This document shows, piece after piece, positions 40,795 through 49,706 of a stretch of 64,000 bases of DNA. The notes under the pieces were generated by a model that searched no databases, had not been told where the DNA came from, and was given only the letters and a program-made list of their open reading frames with translations. Each line of letters starts with the position of its first letter. The first letter of the stretch is position 1. The position numbers were made by a program, and so were the translations under genes. The DNA is from Neisseria weixii (GTDB lineage: Bacteria; Pseudomonadota; Gammaproteobacteria; Burkholderiales; Neisseriaceae): positions 1,798,001-1,862,000 of the forward strand of contig NZ_CP023429.1 in assembly GCF_002327085.1 (NCBI RefSeq), written 5' to 3'.

Positions 40795-42174
40795 TTATTT
40801 TTTAGTCAGCGTCAAACCTGACCAGCCGAAAACCAACGTCAAAATCAGACTCAAATAACAGAAGAAAGCAAACGGCAGATATTCCCACACCGGAACATTC
40901 AAGGTCTGACTGATAAACACACCGCATACGCTCCAAGGTACCAAAGGATTAATCACCGTGCCTGCGTCTTCCAACGTGCGCGACAGATTGCGCTGGTGCA
41001 AGCCCAGTTTGTCGTACACCGGCTTAAAGGTTTCGCCGGCGAGTAAAATACTCAAATATTGTTCGCCGATCAGAATGTTGACACCCAAAGAAGTGGCGGC
41101 CACGCTGAAAGTCGCGCGGCTGGCATTGGTCAAGAAATTACGGATGATGTCGAGCAGAGCCGGAATCACACCCAAAGCAAACAGCAAACCGCCCAAACTC
41201 ATGCCCAAAATCACGATGGTTTGTGTGAAGAACATGCTTTCCAAGCCGCCGCGCGAAATCAGGCGGGTAATGTCTTTAAATTGTTCGCCTTCCAGCTTGT
41301 AGCCGCCGAAAAACCATGCGCCCAATTGCTGCAAGTCAGGGCTGCTGTGGAAATACGTCACTACTAAAGCGGCGATGGTACAGAAAATCATCGACACTAC
41401 CGCATTCACGCGCATCAACGCCAATACCGCCAGCAAAACAAACGGAATCAGTGAATCCAAATGTACCAAGCCCGTGGCTTCTAAGGCATTACGGAAGTTT
41501 TCAATATTATTTAAATCATCAATCGCCACCGTCGGCAATACCCACAACATCAAAGCCGCGCTGATGAGCCACGCCGGAACGGTGGTGTACATCATATTTT
41601 TGATGTGTTCAAACAAATCAATGCCGACAATCGAGGCAGCAATACCGGTGGTATCCGACAAAGGCGACATTTTATCGCCGAAGAACGCACCTGATACGAC
41701 AGCGCCGGCAGTCATCGCCAGATTGGCTTCAAATGCTGTCGCCATACCCATAAAGGCCACGCCCACCGTGGCACAAGTGGTAAAACTGCTGCCGATAGCC
41801 ACGCCGACCACCGAACATAAGGCAAATGCCGAGAAATAAAAATAAGTCGGTGAAATCAAGCCGAAACCGTGATACATCAGCGTCGGAATCGCCCCGCTCA
41901 TCATCAGCGCACTCACCATCAAACCAATAAAGAAAAACAGATACACTGCACCCATACCTTGGCTTATGGCTTGAATCATGCCGTTTTGCATCTCGTTGTA
42001 TTTCAAACCGCGGCACAAACCATACAAAATCAGAACAACAATCGCGCTGATAATCGACATATGCGGCAGCCAGCCGAGTGAGATAATGGTATAGCCCATC
42101 ATGGCAACCAATAAAACGGCCACTGCCAACGCTTCTAAACGCGGCATATCGAGCAGTGATTTAAAGCTGAACAT
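40795..42174 (-). CDS. nhaC: NhaC-family Na+/H+ antiporter
   Basis: A 459-residue polytopic inner-membrane protein with about 11-12 hydrophobic segments. NhaC landmarks are seen: VVGVAIGSSFTTCATVGVAF, GAFFGDKMSPLSDTTGIAAS and DAGTVINPLVPWSVCGVF. The substrate may be sodium/proton or malate-lactate as in MleN-type relatives. Complete, monocistronic. Confidence 0.88.
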   Translation of the reverse strand: MFSFKSLLDMPRLEALAVAVLLVAMMGYTIISLGWLPHMSIISAIVVLILYGLCRGLKYNEMQNGMIQAISQGMGAVYLFFFIGLMVSALMMSGAIPTLMYHGFGLISPTYFYFSAFALCSVVGVAIGSSFTTCATVGVAFMGMATAFEANLAMTAGAVVSGAFFGDKMSPLSDTTGIAASIVGIDLFEHIKNMMYTTVPAWLISAALMLWVLPTVAIDDLNNIENFRNALEATGLVHLDSLIPFVLLAVLALMRVNAVVSMIFCTIAALVVTYFHSSPDLQQLGAWFFGGYKLEGEQFKDITRLISRGGLESMFFTQTIVILGMSLGGLLFALGVIPALLDIIRNFLTNASRATFSVAATSLGVNILIGEQYLSILLAGETFKPVYDKLGLHQRNLSRTLEDAGTVINPLVPWSVCGVFISQTLNVPVWEYLPFAFFCYLSLILTLVFGWSGLTLTKK

Positions 42175-42296
42175 ATTCTGCTTCCTATCTTTGAGACATG
42201 TGGCATTTTATCGGGTTTACGTCATTTTACAAACAATTTTTTACGTCAGCCACCTGTTTTCATCAAACTTCAGCATTTGATGGTTATCCAATAAAC

Positions 42297-42327
42297 AAAA
42301 GGCCGTCTGAATTTCAGACGGCCTTTT
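42297..42327 (-). terminator. Uptake-sequence terminator of the gluP-like gene
   Basis: AAAAGGCCGTCTGAA directly followed by TTCAGACGGCCTTTT: an almost loop-free 15-bp palindrome 15 bp past the stop. Confidence 0.82.
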
Positions 42328-42341
42328 GAAAGTTAAGCAGT

Positions 42342-43556
42342 TTATGCTTCGTCGGCTTTGTAACCTTTTACAGCAAAGAATACGATGTACACATAACAAA
42401 TCGCCGATACGATATAAGAAGGCAGCAAGCCGTAAGTATCGGCCGCCCAACCTTGTACTACCGGTACAACCGCACCACCCACAATCGCGGTACAAATCAC
42501 GCCGGAAGCGGTACTGGTGAATTTGCCCAAGCCTTTGGTTGCCAAAGAGAAGATGGTTGGGAACATAATTGAGTTGAAGAAACCGATCAACAACAATGCC
42601 CACATGGTTACCGCACCGCCGCCGGCCAAAATTGCTGTAATAATCAGCGCAATGGCGACAGTCGCATTAAAAGCCAAATATTTGTTTGGCGAGATTTTGT
42701 TCATCAAAGCCGAGCCTACGAAACGGCCTACCATGGCACCGCCCCAATAAATCGACAAGTATGCCGCGCCGGTGCTGTGGTTCAAACCGGCCAACACTTC
42801 CAATGCGTTAATCATCATTGAGCCAATGGCCACTTCCGCGCCGACATAGCAGAAAATACCGGCCGCGCCAAACACCATATGCTTGTATTGCCATACGCTG
42901 GTTTTACCGTCGTGATTGGCTTCAGTTTCTTCTTGAGCAATTTTGCGTGCATCCGGCAACTTAATCAGTGCTACCGCCACGGCCAACAGCAACATAAAGC
43001 CGGCCAAACCCAAGTATGGATTTTGTACAGACGAAATACGCTCAGCTTCAGAAGCAGTCGCGTCTACAAAAATCAACATTGCACCCAACGGCGGCGCAAT
43101 CATGGTCGCCAACGAGTTAAATGCCTGAATCAGGGTCAACGTGGTTGATTCTTTGCCTTTGGGTGCCAGCAAAGTCACATAAGGGTTGCCCGCCACCTGC
43201 AGCAATACAATTCCGCTGGCCAAGATAAACAAAGCACCTAAAAATACGGCATAAGAGTGGCTGCCGGCAGCCGGATAAAACAGCAAACAGCCGATTGCGG
43301 CCACTACGAAACCGCCGATCACGCCGGTTTTGTAGCCGAATTTTTCAACAAAATGACCCATCGGAATCGACATAATCGCATACGCGCTGAAAAAACAGAA
43401 TTGAATCAACATCGCCTGAACATACGTCAGGTTGAAAATTTCTTTCAAATGAGGAATCAAAATATCATTCATACAGGTGATAAAACCCAGCATGAAGAAC
43501 AGAGAACCTAATACCGTTAAAGCCGGCGTATTACCTTTATGAGTTTGCGCAGACAT
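42342..43556 (-). CDS. gluP: MFS sugar transporter, GluP/FucP type (glucose/galactose)
   Basis: A 404-residue major-facilitator permease with 12 predicted spans. The N-terminal FFMLGFITCMNDILIPHLKE is diagnostic of the FucP/GluP subgroup. A central hydrophilic loop (DARKIAQEETEANHDGKTSV) separates two six-helix halves. GSALMNKISPNKYLAFNA is the second-half loop. A glucose/galactose substrate is inferred from family. Confidence 0.88.
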   Translation of the reverse strand: MSAQTHKGNTPALTVLGSLFFMLGFITCMNDILIPHLKEIFNLTYVQAMLIQFCFFSAYAIMSIPMGHFVEKFGYKTGVIGGFVVAAIGCLLFYPAAGSHSYAVFLGALFILASGIVLLQVAGNPYVTLLAPKGKESTTLTLIQAFNSLATMIAPPLGAMLIFVDATASEAERISSVQNPYLGLAGFMLLLAVAVALIKLPDARKIAQEETEANHDGKTSVWQYKHMVFGAAGIFCYVGAEVAIGSMMINALEVLAGLNHSTGAAYLSIYWGGAMVGRFVGSALMNKISPNKYLAFNATVAIALIITAILAGGGAVTMWALLLIGFFNSIMFPTIFSLATKGLGKFTSTASGVICTAIVGGAVVPVVQGWAADTYGLLPSYIVSAICYVYIVFFAVKGYKADEA

Positions 43557-43769
43557 GAAGTGCCTTTCGTCTTATTGTAATCAAATTAAATTAATACAGT
43601 TAACTTACGTTAATTTAGACGGAATCATACTGCCATTTTGTTATTTTGCAAACCATTATTTCTGCGGTTTTGTCAGAATTGCCATAAAATTGTGGTAAAT
43701 CAAATAATATTGTTGTTTGAACTGCTTACAATCAATTTCATCGTTATATTCCTACAGAATAATTTAATA

Positions 43770-44026
43770 ATGTCTTTACTCTACGCTTACATTGGCTTGG
43801 CATTTTCTGCCTTCACTTCCGCTACTATTTTACCCGGCACATCCGAAGCCGCGTTTGGCGTGTTTGTGTACCAATTCCCTGCCCATGCTTGGGCGGTTGG
43901 CTATGCGCAGGTTTATTCAATGGCTTAGGCAGTATGGTTTCATACGGCATGGGGCGGTTATTACCCGATAAAAAAAGGCCGAGACCTTTGCGAAATACCA
44001 GCCATCCCATCCAAACGGTTACCTAA
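43770..44026 (+). pseudogene. Truncated YqaA-like (SNARE-associated/DedA-type) membrane protein
   Basis: Begins MSLLYAYIGLAFSAFTSATI then LPGTSEAAFGVFVY, the start of YqaA-family proteins (usually about 150 residues). One-base loss near 43897 puts WLCAGLFNGLGSMVSYGMGR in another frame, and the gene is then cut off at 43976 by the fold-back element, whose left arm supplies foreign codons up to TAA at 44026. Broken by insertion or deletion rather than only by an indel. Confidence 0.7.
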
Positions 44027-44080
44027 TTGTTCAGGTAACCGTTTGGATGGGATGGCTGGTATTTCGCAAAGGTCTCGGCC
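43977..44080. repeat. Perfect 48-bp fold-back derived from the IS1106-like left end
   Basis: Arms 43977-44024 and 44033-44080 are exact complements (48 of 48) around an 8-base loop AATTGTTC. The arm reads GGCCGAGACCTTTGCGAAAT, then ACCAGCCATCCCATCC, then AAACGGTTACCT. That is the left end of the two IS1106-like copies, duplicated head to head with three base differences per arm. It truncates the yqaA-like gene and lies 21 bp past the aminotransferase stop, so it should now terminate that gene. Confidence 0.85.
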
Positions 44081-44101
44081 TTCTAATCAATAAGATTTTA
44101 A

Positions 44102-45295
44102 TTACAAAACTTTTACAATACTCTGGCAAATGTAAGAAATGTTATTCTCAGTCATGCCGGCCACATTAATGCGGCCTGAACGCACGATATAGATGGCGAA
44201 TTCGTTTTTCAAACGGTTAACTTGCTCGGGCATTAAACCGCTGAATGAGAACATGCCATTTTGTTCGATAATGAAATCAAAATTTTGTGTCGCACCTTTG
44301 GCTTTCAACAATTCAACAAATTTCTCACGCATGGTTTTGATGCGGCCGCGCATTTCGTCGAGTTCGGCAATCCATTGTGCTTTCAAAGCGTCATCCTTCA
44401 ACACCAGCGCAACGGTATTGGCGCCGTGAGAAGCGGGATTCGAATACAGTGTGCGGATAATGGTTTTAACTTGGCTGTGAACACGGTTGGCGATGTCTTC
44501 GTTTTCTGCCACCACGGTAAACGCCCCCACGCGCTCGTTATACATGCCGAAGTTTTTCGAATATGAACTGGCGATTAGCAATTCTTTATTGCACTTCAAA
44601 AAACTGCGCAAACCGTAAGCATCTTCTTCCAAACCATTGCCGAAGCCTTGGTAAGCAAAGTCAAACAGCGGTAACCAACCTTTGTCGGCCGACATTTGCG
44701 CCAATTTGTCCCATTGCTCAGGGGTTGGGTCGATACCGGTCGGGTTATGGCAGCAGCCGTGCAGCAACACCACATCGCCTTTCCCGGCCTGACTCAAGTC
44801 TTCGATCAAACCGTCCCAATCCAGCTTGTGTTCGGCGGCGTTGTAATAGCGGTAATCGCATACTTCAATGCCGACAGCTTTGAAAATGGCATTGTGATTC
44901 GGCCAAGTCGGATTCGAAATCCATACTTTTTTCACATTCAACTGGCGTTTGGCCAATTCGGCAGCCACGCGCAGCGCGCCGGTGCCGCCCAAGCTTTGCG
45001 CGGTTTTGGCGCGGCGACCGGCGATGATTTCATGATCCGCACCAAACAGCAAAATCTGCGTTTGCGCATTGTATTCGGCCACGCCGTCGATGGTCAGGTA
45101 GTTTTTGCTGGTTTCGGTATCCAGCAAGCGCTTTTCCGCTTCTTTTACCGCCTTGACAATCGGAGTTTCGCCTTTGGCGTTTTTATACACGCCGATACCG
45201 AGATTGACTTTTTCAGGACGGGCTTCTGCTTTAAACGCTTCGCCCAAGCCCAAAATCGGGTCGGCGGGCGCAGCTTGAATGGTATCAAAAAACAT
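44102..45295 (-). CDS. Aromatic/aspartate aminotransferase (class I)
   Basis: A 397-residue PLP aminotransferase of the AspC/TyrB subgroup. It opens MFFDTIQAAPADPILGLGEA, the family signature, and has HGCCHNPTGIDPT, the PLP lysine in SSYSKNFGMYNER and the substrate Arg in YIVRSGRINVAGM. The start at 45295 removes a non-homologous extension. tyrB and aspC cannot be separated by sequence alone. Confidence 0.92.
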   Translation of the reverse strand: MFFDTIQAAPADPILGLGEAFKAEARPEKVNLGIGVYKNAKGETPIVKAVKEAEKRLLDTETSKNYLTIDGVAEYNAQTQILLFGADHEIIAGRRAKTAQSLGGTGALRVAAELAKRQLNVKKVWISNPTWPNHNAIFKAVGIEVCDYRYYNAAEHKLDWDGLIEDLSQAGKGDVVLLHGCCHNPTGIDPTPEQWDKLAQMSADKGWLPLFDFAYQGFGNGLEEDAYGLRSFLKCNKELLIASSYSKNFGMYNERVGAFTVVAENEDIANRVHSQVKTIIRTLYSNPASHGANTVALVLKDDALKAQWIAELDEMRGRIKTMREKFVELLKAKGATQNFDFIIEQNGMFSFSGLMPEQVNRLKNEFAIYIVRSGRINVAGMTENNISYICQSIVKVL

Positions 45296-45494
45296 GTGTT
45301 TGCTCGCTTTAATTTGAAGAATATCGCGGATCATTTGGATAAAGTAACGGTACACCTGACCGACTTTGATTCAAGTTTGACCCACCATAAAAAAATAAGA
45401 ATATAAAACAGTAACTTTTAAAATTTTACGCCTTTTAAGACCGCCTGCAAACCGGATTTCACGTTATGCAGACAAACTGCAATCTTTTTGCGAC

Positions 45495-45526
45495 AAAAAG
45501 CACACTCTAAATCAGTGTGCTTTTTT
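45495..45526 (-). terminator. Terminator of the Mrr-like gene
   Basis: AAAAAGCACAC and GTGTGCTTTTT with a 9-base loop, followed on both strands by T/A runs. It begins just past the Mrr-like stop. Confidence 0.85.
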
Positions 45527-45532
45527 AATATC

Positions 45533-47008
45533 TTAGGCGCGGTTACTGTATTTATAGCCCAAGGTTTCGGCTTCTTCGATGGTATGGACATACACATCGC
45601 CGTTAGTCGTATCCATACGCACCAAATCATACGGTTCCCATGCGCCTTGGCGTATTTCTTCATATTTGGCCGGATTTTTATCGGTCAGATAAGGCAGAAA
45701 ATATTTTTTGCTGCCTCGTTTGCCAGTATGACATTTCACCAGCGGATACGGTTGCAGCGCCAAATCGTCCAGCAGCAGCACGCCCTGCTGTTGCGCATAA
45801 GCCGCCGCCTTCCCGGATAATTTCGGCTTGGCCGCCAACACCGCATGCACATCACCGCGAATAACGCATTTATCGATAATACTCTGCATGTTTTTCACGA
45901 GGCGGTAGATGACATTATTGACATTGGTTTTCGCTGCCACGCCATCGCTCCAATATTTGGTTTGCACGAAATGAGTAATGCCGTCTTTTTCACAAATCAA
46001 ATCAATGCCGCGGTTGGAGTTGGCCACGCCTTCGGTTAAGCCGTAATATTCCACACGCCAGCCTGCACGCTCGTAAAGATAACCGAGATAACGCTCATAG
46101 CGGTCGCCTGCTTCGCGTTTGGATAAATTGCGGCGGTTGGCATATTCCCACAATTCGCGCTCGCGGCCTTTCAGTTCGTCTTCATCGACTTCGGCAAGCG
46201 GCGCATCAGCAGCGGTAAAACCGGCAGGAAATACGGCGGCACTCAGAATGGTAGCCGGCGCATTATTTTCTGCGGCAACAGCTGTTTGCGGCTGCATAGG
46301 CCTGCCAATAGCTTCGCCTTCAAGCTCATTTTGACCGACGGCAGACAAAGATTCTGCTTCCGCTCGTGTGTTGTCATTGGCTTCAGTTTCATTTTCTTCA
46401 GCCCCTTGATGATTTTCAGACGGCATATCTTCTGATGCTATTTCAGAAAGCATCTGATTGAGCGCTTCGGCTTGCGGAGCTTCTATTTCTTCGTCATCTT
46501 CATTGTCTTCGCCGGGCAATACGTCTTCCGCAATCAAACGTGCGTGGCGTTCGAGCAATTCGCTAAAGGCATCCGTCCATTGGCGCCACTCTCGTGATGC
46601 GACTGAATTGCCGTGTTTTTCATAAAATGCTTCTTCAAAATACATGCGGTATTTGAGCTGCTCTTTGTGGATTAAGGCTTCTTCATCGGCGGAAAATTCC
46701 GATTTCACTTGCAGTTTGGCTTCCCACGACAACACGTCTTTTTCAAATTTGGCGTAAGCGGCTTTGATTTTATTTAAATCATTGTCGGAAATATCGGTTT
46801 GGCCTTCTTCCAAAGGCTCATCACCGTGATTGGCCACCACCGCCACCTGCATTTTTTCTTTCGCAGCCTGACGCGACAAGGCTTTTTCCTGCTCGGTCTG
46901 TTTTTCGGCCTCAAGCTTGGCTTTCTTGCGCTGCTCCGCCCAGCTCAATATCACGGCCAAAGCCACAATCAGTAATACAATCAACCCTATGATTAAAATA
47001 ACATCCAT
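45533..47008 (-). CDS. Membrane-anchored Mrr-like restriction endonuclease family protein
   Basis: A 491-residue protein. An N-terminal transmembrane anchor at residues 2-23 (VILIIGLIVLLIVALAVILS) is followed by a Lys/Glu-rich coiled stretch and a long acidic, low-complexity linker (about 165-240). The C-terminal nuclease domain starts at about residue 305 (GDRYERYLGYLYERAGWRVE). The PD-(D/E)xK core is seen as NRGIDLIC with D336 and VQTKYW with Q349 and K351, i.e. the Mrr-type D...QxK form. No methyltransferase is adjacent, consistent with a modification-dependent nuclease or a maintenance role. Confidence 0.83.
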   Translation of the reverse strand: MDVILIIGLIVLLIVALAVILSWAEQRKKAKLEAEKQTEQEKALSRQAAKEKMQVAVVANHGDEPLEEGQTDISDNDLNKIKAAYAKFEKDVLSWEAKLQVKSEFSADEEALIHKEQLKYRMYFEEAFYEKHGNSVASREWRQWTDAFSELLERHARLIAEDVLPGEDNEDDEEIEAPQAEALNQMLSEIASEDMPSENHQGAEENETEANDNTRAEAESLSAVGQNELEGEAIGRPMQPQTAVAAENNAPATILSAAVFPAGFTAADAPLAEVDEDELKGRERELWEYANRRNLSKREAGDRYERYLGYLYERAGWRVEYYGLTEGVANSNRGIDLICEKDGITHFVQTKYWSDGVAAKTNVNNVIYRLVKNMQSIIDKCVIRGDVHAVLAAKPKLSGKAAAYAQQQGVLLLDDLALQPYPLVKCHTGKRGSKKYFLPYLTDKNPAKYEEIRQGAWEPYDLVRMDTTNGDVYVHTIEEAETLGYKYSNRA

Positions 47009-47046
47009 TTTATATACTTTTGTTTTGTATGGTTTAATTTATACTC

Positions 47047-47074
47047 AAGGCCGTCTGAAATGTTTCAGACGGCA
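47047..47074. terminator. Uptake-sequence hairpin
   Basis: AAGGCCGTCTGAAA and TGTTTCAGACGGCA between the phosphatase end and the Mrr-like gene start; likely terminates the phosphatase gene. Confidence 0.75.
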
Positions 47075-47083
47075 TGGTTTGTT

Positions 47084-47731
47084 TTACAAAACCGCAAATA
47101 AATCCATCGGCGCATCAATGCGCGCATCTTGCAACCAAGCTTCCGTACCGTCGGTTTCCGCGATGTAACCCCAATTGACCAAAACAGCTTTCATGCCGGC
47201 ATTTTTGGCTGCCAGCATATCGCGTTCGGCATCGCCCAAATACACGCAATCTTCCGGCTTTACGCCGATTTTTTCGCAGGCGTGCAACATCGGTTTTACA
47301 TTTGGCTTGGCGACTCCGCAGGTATCCCCGCTCACGACCACTGCGGGTGGCACGGCAAAACCAAGCTTCGGCACCAGCTTATCGGTAAACTGCGCCGGCT
47401 TGTTGGTGATGATGCCCCATGCCAAGCCGCGTTGATCGAGTTCGCGCAATAAATCGTTTACGCCTTCAAACAGTGCGGTTTCATCGGCATAACATTTATC
47501 ATAGTGATTGAGAAAAGCCTGCCGCCATTGAGGATGGTCGGGATGGCCGGGCGTCATGCCTGCGCCCATTTCCAGCAAACCGTTTGCGCCGTGGCTGGCG
47601 AACGGGCGGATTTCATCCATGGTTTTCTCGGCCAAACCATTAGCGCGCAACACGAAATTCAATGCACCGCCCAAATCGAGCGCAGTATCGGCAAGCGTGC
47701 CGTCTAAATCGAATAATACGGCTTGGATCAT
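47084..47731 (-). CDS. HAD-family phosphoglycolate phosphatase-like protein
   Basis: A 215-residue HAD hydrolase. Motif I is VLFDLDGTLADTA, motif II GIITNKP, the Lys region VAKPNVKPML, and motif IV VYLGDAERDMLAAKNAGM. It is closest in form to Gph/PhnX-type enzymes and is the second Gph-like gene in the window. The real substrate is uncertain; pyrimidine or sugar phosphates are alternatives. Confidence 0.87.
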   Translation of the reverse strand: MIQAVLFDLDGTLADTALDLGGALNFVLRANGLAEKTMDEIRPFASHGANGLLEMGAGMTPGHPDHPQWRQAFLNHYDKCYADETALFEGVNDLLRELDQRGLAWGIITNKPAQFTDKLVPKLGFAVPPAVVVSGDTCGVAKPNVKPMLHACEKIGVKPEDCVYLGDAERDMLAAKNAGMKAVLVNWGYIAETDGTEAWLQDARIDAPMDLFAVL

Positions 47732-47750
47732 GGCTATTCCTTATTTTAAA

Positions 47751-47782
47751 AGCCGTCCGAACAGATGTAAACTTCGGACGGT
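47751..47782 (-). terminator. Variant uptake-like terminator of the CDF gene
   Basis: AGCCGTCCGAA and TTCGGACGGT: an uptake-sequence hairpin in which both arms carry the same compensating T-to-C change, so it keeps pairing but loses the exact uptake word. Confidence 0.6.
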
Positions 47783-47798
47783 ATGATTTTAACAGATT

Positions 47799-48770
47799 TT
47801 AATGATGTCCGTGTGTGTGCGGATGGGTGTGTGTATCGAAAGAACACAACACGCTATCTTCATGCGGGTGGCGGTCGCTTTCGATTTGCACCGTGCTGTG
47901 GGTGATGTTGTGATGCGCCAAGAGATGTTCGAGTCGGTAAACGATCTGCTCGGCCTCGGCAACCGCCAGCCTGCCGTCCACCACAATATGGCAGGACAAC
48001 GCATTGATATCGCTGGTAATCGTCCAAACATGCAAATCGTGTACCGACTGTACGCCTTCAACCTGCCGGATGGCGGCCAATACTTCATCGGTACGCAGGT
48101 TTTCCGGTGTGCCTTCCATTAAAATGTGCAGCGTCTTTATGAACAATTTCCAACCGCTGCGTCCGATCAATACCGCCACCAATATGCTGGCCAAGGGATC
48201 CGCCCATGCCCAGCCGAAAGCCATCATCAGCACGGCCGCAACAATGGCACCGACGGAGCCGAGCATATCGCTGAGAACATGAAGATAAGCACCGCGCATG
48301 TTGACGTTCGCTTCGGTATCGCTGTTTTTCACCATATACACGGCGACACCGATATTTACCAGCAACCCCAACACACTGATGACCAACATACCGGCGGTGG
48401 CGATTTCCGGCGGGGAGACAAAACGTTCCACCGCCTCGTAAATAATCAGTACGGCAATCGCCACCAGGAGCAAACCGTTAAACGATGCCGTGAGAATCTC
48501 AAAGCGTTTGTAGCCGAAAGTTTTCTGCAGCGTATTTTGCCTTTCGCCGATTTTGAACGCCCATAAAGCCATGCCCAAGGAAAAAGCATCGCTGAACATG
48601 TGTCCCGCATCCGACAACAGCGCAAGCGAATTAGTAATCCAACCGCCTGCAACTTCCGCCAGCATAAAGGCAGAAATGATGAAAAACGAGATGCGCAATA
48701 CCGTTTTATTGCTGGTATGGGAATGGGAATGTGAATGATTATGCGAATGAGTGTGTGAATGATGTGCCAT
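47799..48770 (-). CDS. Cation diffusion facilitator (Zn/Co/Cd exporter, CzcD/ZitB type)
   Basis: A 323-residue CDF exporter. The N-terminus is a His-rich string (HHSHTHSHNHSHSHSHTSN) that probably binds metal. Six membrane spans follow, with metal-site motifs SDAGHMFSDAFSLG (span 2) and HVLSDMLGSVGAIV (span 5). The cytosolic C-terminal domain ends in another His cluster (HTHPHTHGHH). Exports divalent metal with proton exchange; zinc is the likeliest substrate. Confidence 0.93.
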   Translation of the reverse strand: MAHHSHTHSHNHSHSHSHTSNKTVLRISFFIISAFMLAEVAGGWITNSLALLSDAGHMFSDAFSLGMALWAFKIGERQNTLQKTFGYKRFEILTASFNGLLLVAIAVLIIYEAVERFVSPPEIATAGMLVISVLGLLVNIGVAVYMVKNSDTEANVNMRGAYLHVLSDMLGSVGAIVAAVLMMAFGWAWADPLASILVAVLIGRSGWKLFIKTLHILMEGTPENLRTDEVLAAIRQVEGVQSVHDLHVWTITSDINALSCHIVVDGRLAVAEAEQIVYRLEHLLAHHNITHSTVQIESDRHPHEDSVLCSFDTHTHPHTHGHH

Positions 48771-48789
48771 AGCTACTCCTTAATCAATC

Positions 48790-49180
48790 TTAATCTGATT
48801 CTATTTTTGTTGGGACCGTCTGAAAGCCTTTAAATTCAGACAGCCTTTCTTTCAATCCGTGTTCAAATTCTTCCAGCATGGGCAGTTCAAACGCGCTGAA
48901 TCCCACCTGCCCCCTGGGCTTCGATGTTGGCATGCCACGGAAAATAAACATATCGTAACGCGTCAGCAGTCTTACGGAATAAGCCTATCGGCCAAACCGC
49001 GCGCGGCATAATATTGGTACCAATGGTTGCCGATACCGGCGAAGCTGAAATCCAAAGACGGATACGTGCTGTCATCCGTTAATCCAGCATTCTGGGTTTC
49101 GGCAAACAATTGCTTGGTCAGCGTGCTTTTTCATCGGGCGCATCAGAAAGCAACGCGCATTCGAGCAACGGATAAGGATT
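48790..49180 (-). pseudogene. Decayed gene of unknown identity
   Basis: Three fragments in different frames read in order: NPYPLLECALLSDAPDEKA, then LTKQLFAETQNAGLTDDSTY through GIGNHWYQYYAARGLADRL, then LLTRYDMFIFRGMPTSKPRG through ELPMLEEFEHGLKERLSEF. They stop at 48790, with an uptake-sequence-like pair (GACCGTCTGAAA) inside the last codons. The coding character is clear, but there are two frame breaks and no start. I do not recognise the family. Confidence 0.55.
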
Positions 49181-49394
49181 ATATTAAGGAATGATTTCTC
49201 CGTATCGGGGTTTATGCGCATTATAACGCGGCGAAACCTTTCAGACAGCGTCGAATTTACCTGCCAGTATTATAAGTAAAGCCGGGAAGAAAACTGAAGA
49301 AAGACCTATGCCCGTCACTTAGCTACACAAATCCGCTATGCTGCCGCGCAGTCCGGAATGACAGATTATATCTTTATATCTTTAGATTATTCCC

Positions 49395-49482
49395 ATATTT
49401 TATATATTTTATATATTTTATATATTTATATATTTATATATTATATATTTATATATTTTATATATTTTATATATTATTATAA
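49395..49482. repeat. AT-only microsatellite
   Basis: About 88 bases composed almost only of A and T, made of repeats such as TATATATTT and ATATATTTTAT in loose tandem. It is preceded by short related ATATCTTTATATCTTTAGAT units and followed by AAGGTCTCAG, which resembles an IS1106-type end. It lies 225 bp upstream of lolA. No gene is seen from 49181 to 49706. Confidence 0.75.
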
Positions 49483-49706
49483 GGTCTCAGATTGTGTAAA
49501 GGCCATCGCAAACACGGTTTATCCAACAATTTCCAAATTAAAAAAATGTGAAAAACCATCTGTTTTCCCGTGCAAGAACACTTAAGATTCAAACCTCTAG
49601 ACCAAAATTGACACCTTTACAAAAACTAAATTCCCCTCCTGCCCTTGTAAGCCACGAAATTACGCCTATACTTAAGCCATCTTCCCCTAAACGAAGGAAA
49701 CGCAGT

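Noticed and set aside
49395..49482. CRISPR array or tandem protein repeat in the AT-rich stretch
   Set aside because: The units are short, irregular and lack unique spacers; it is a simple AT microsatellite.
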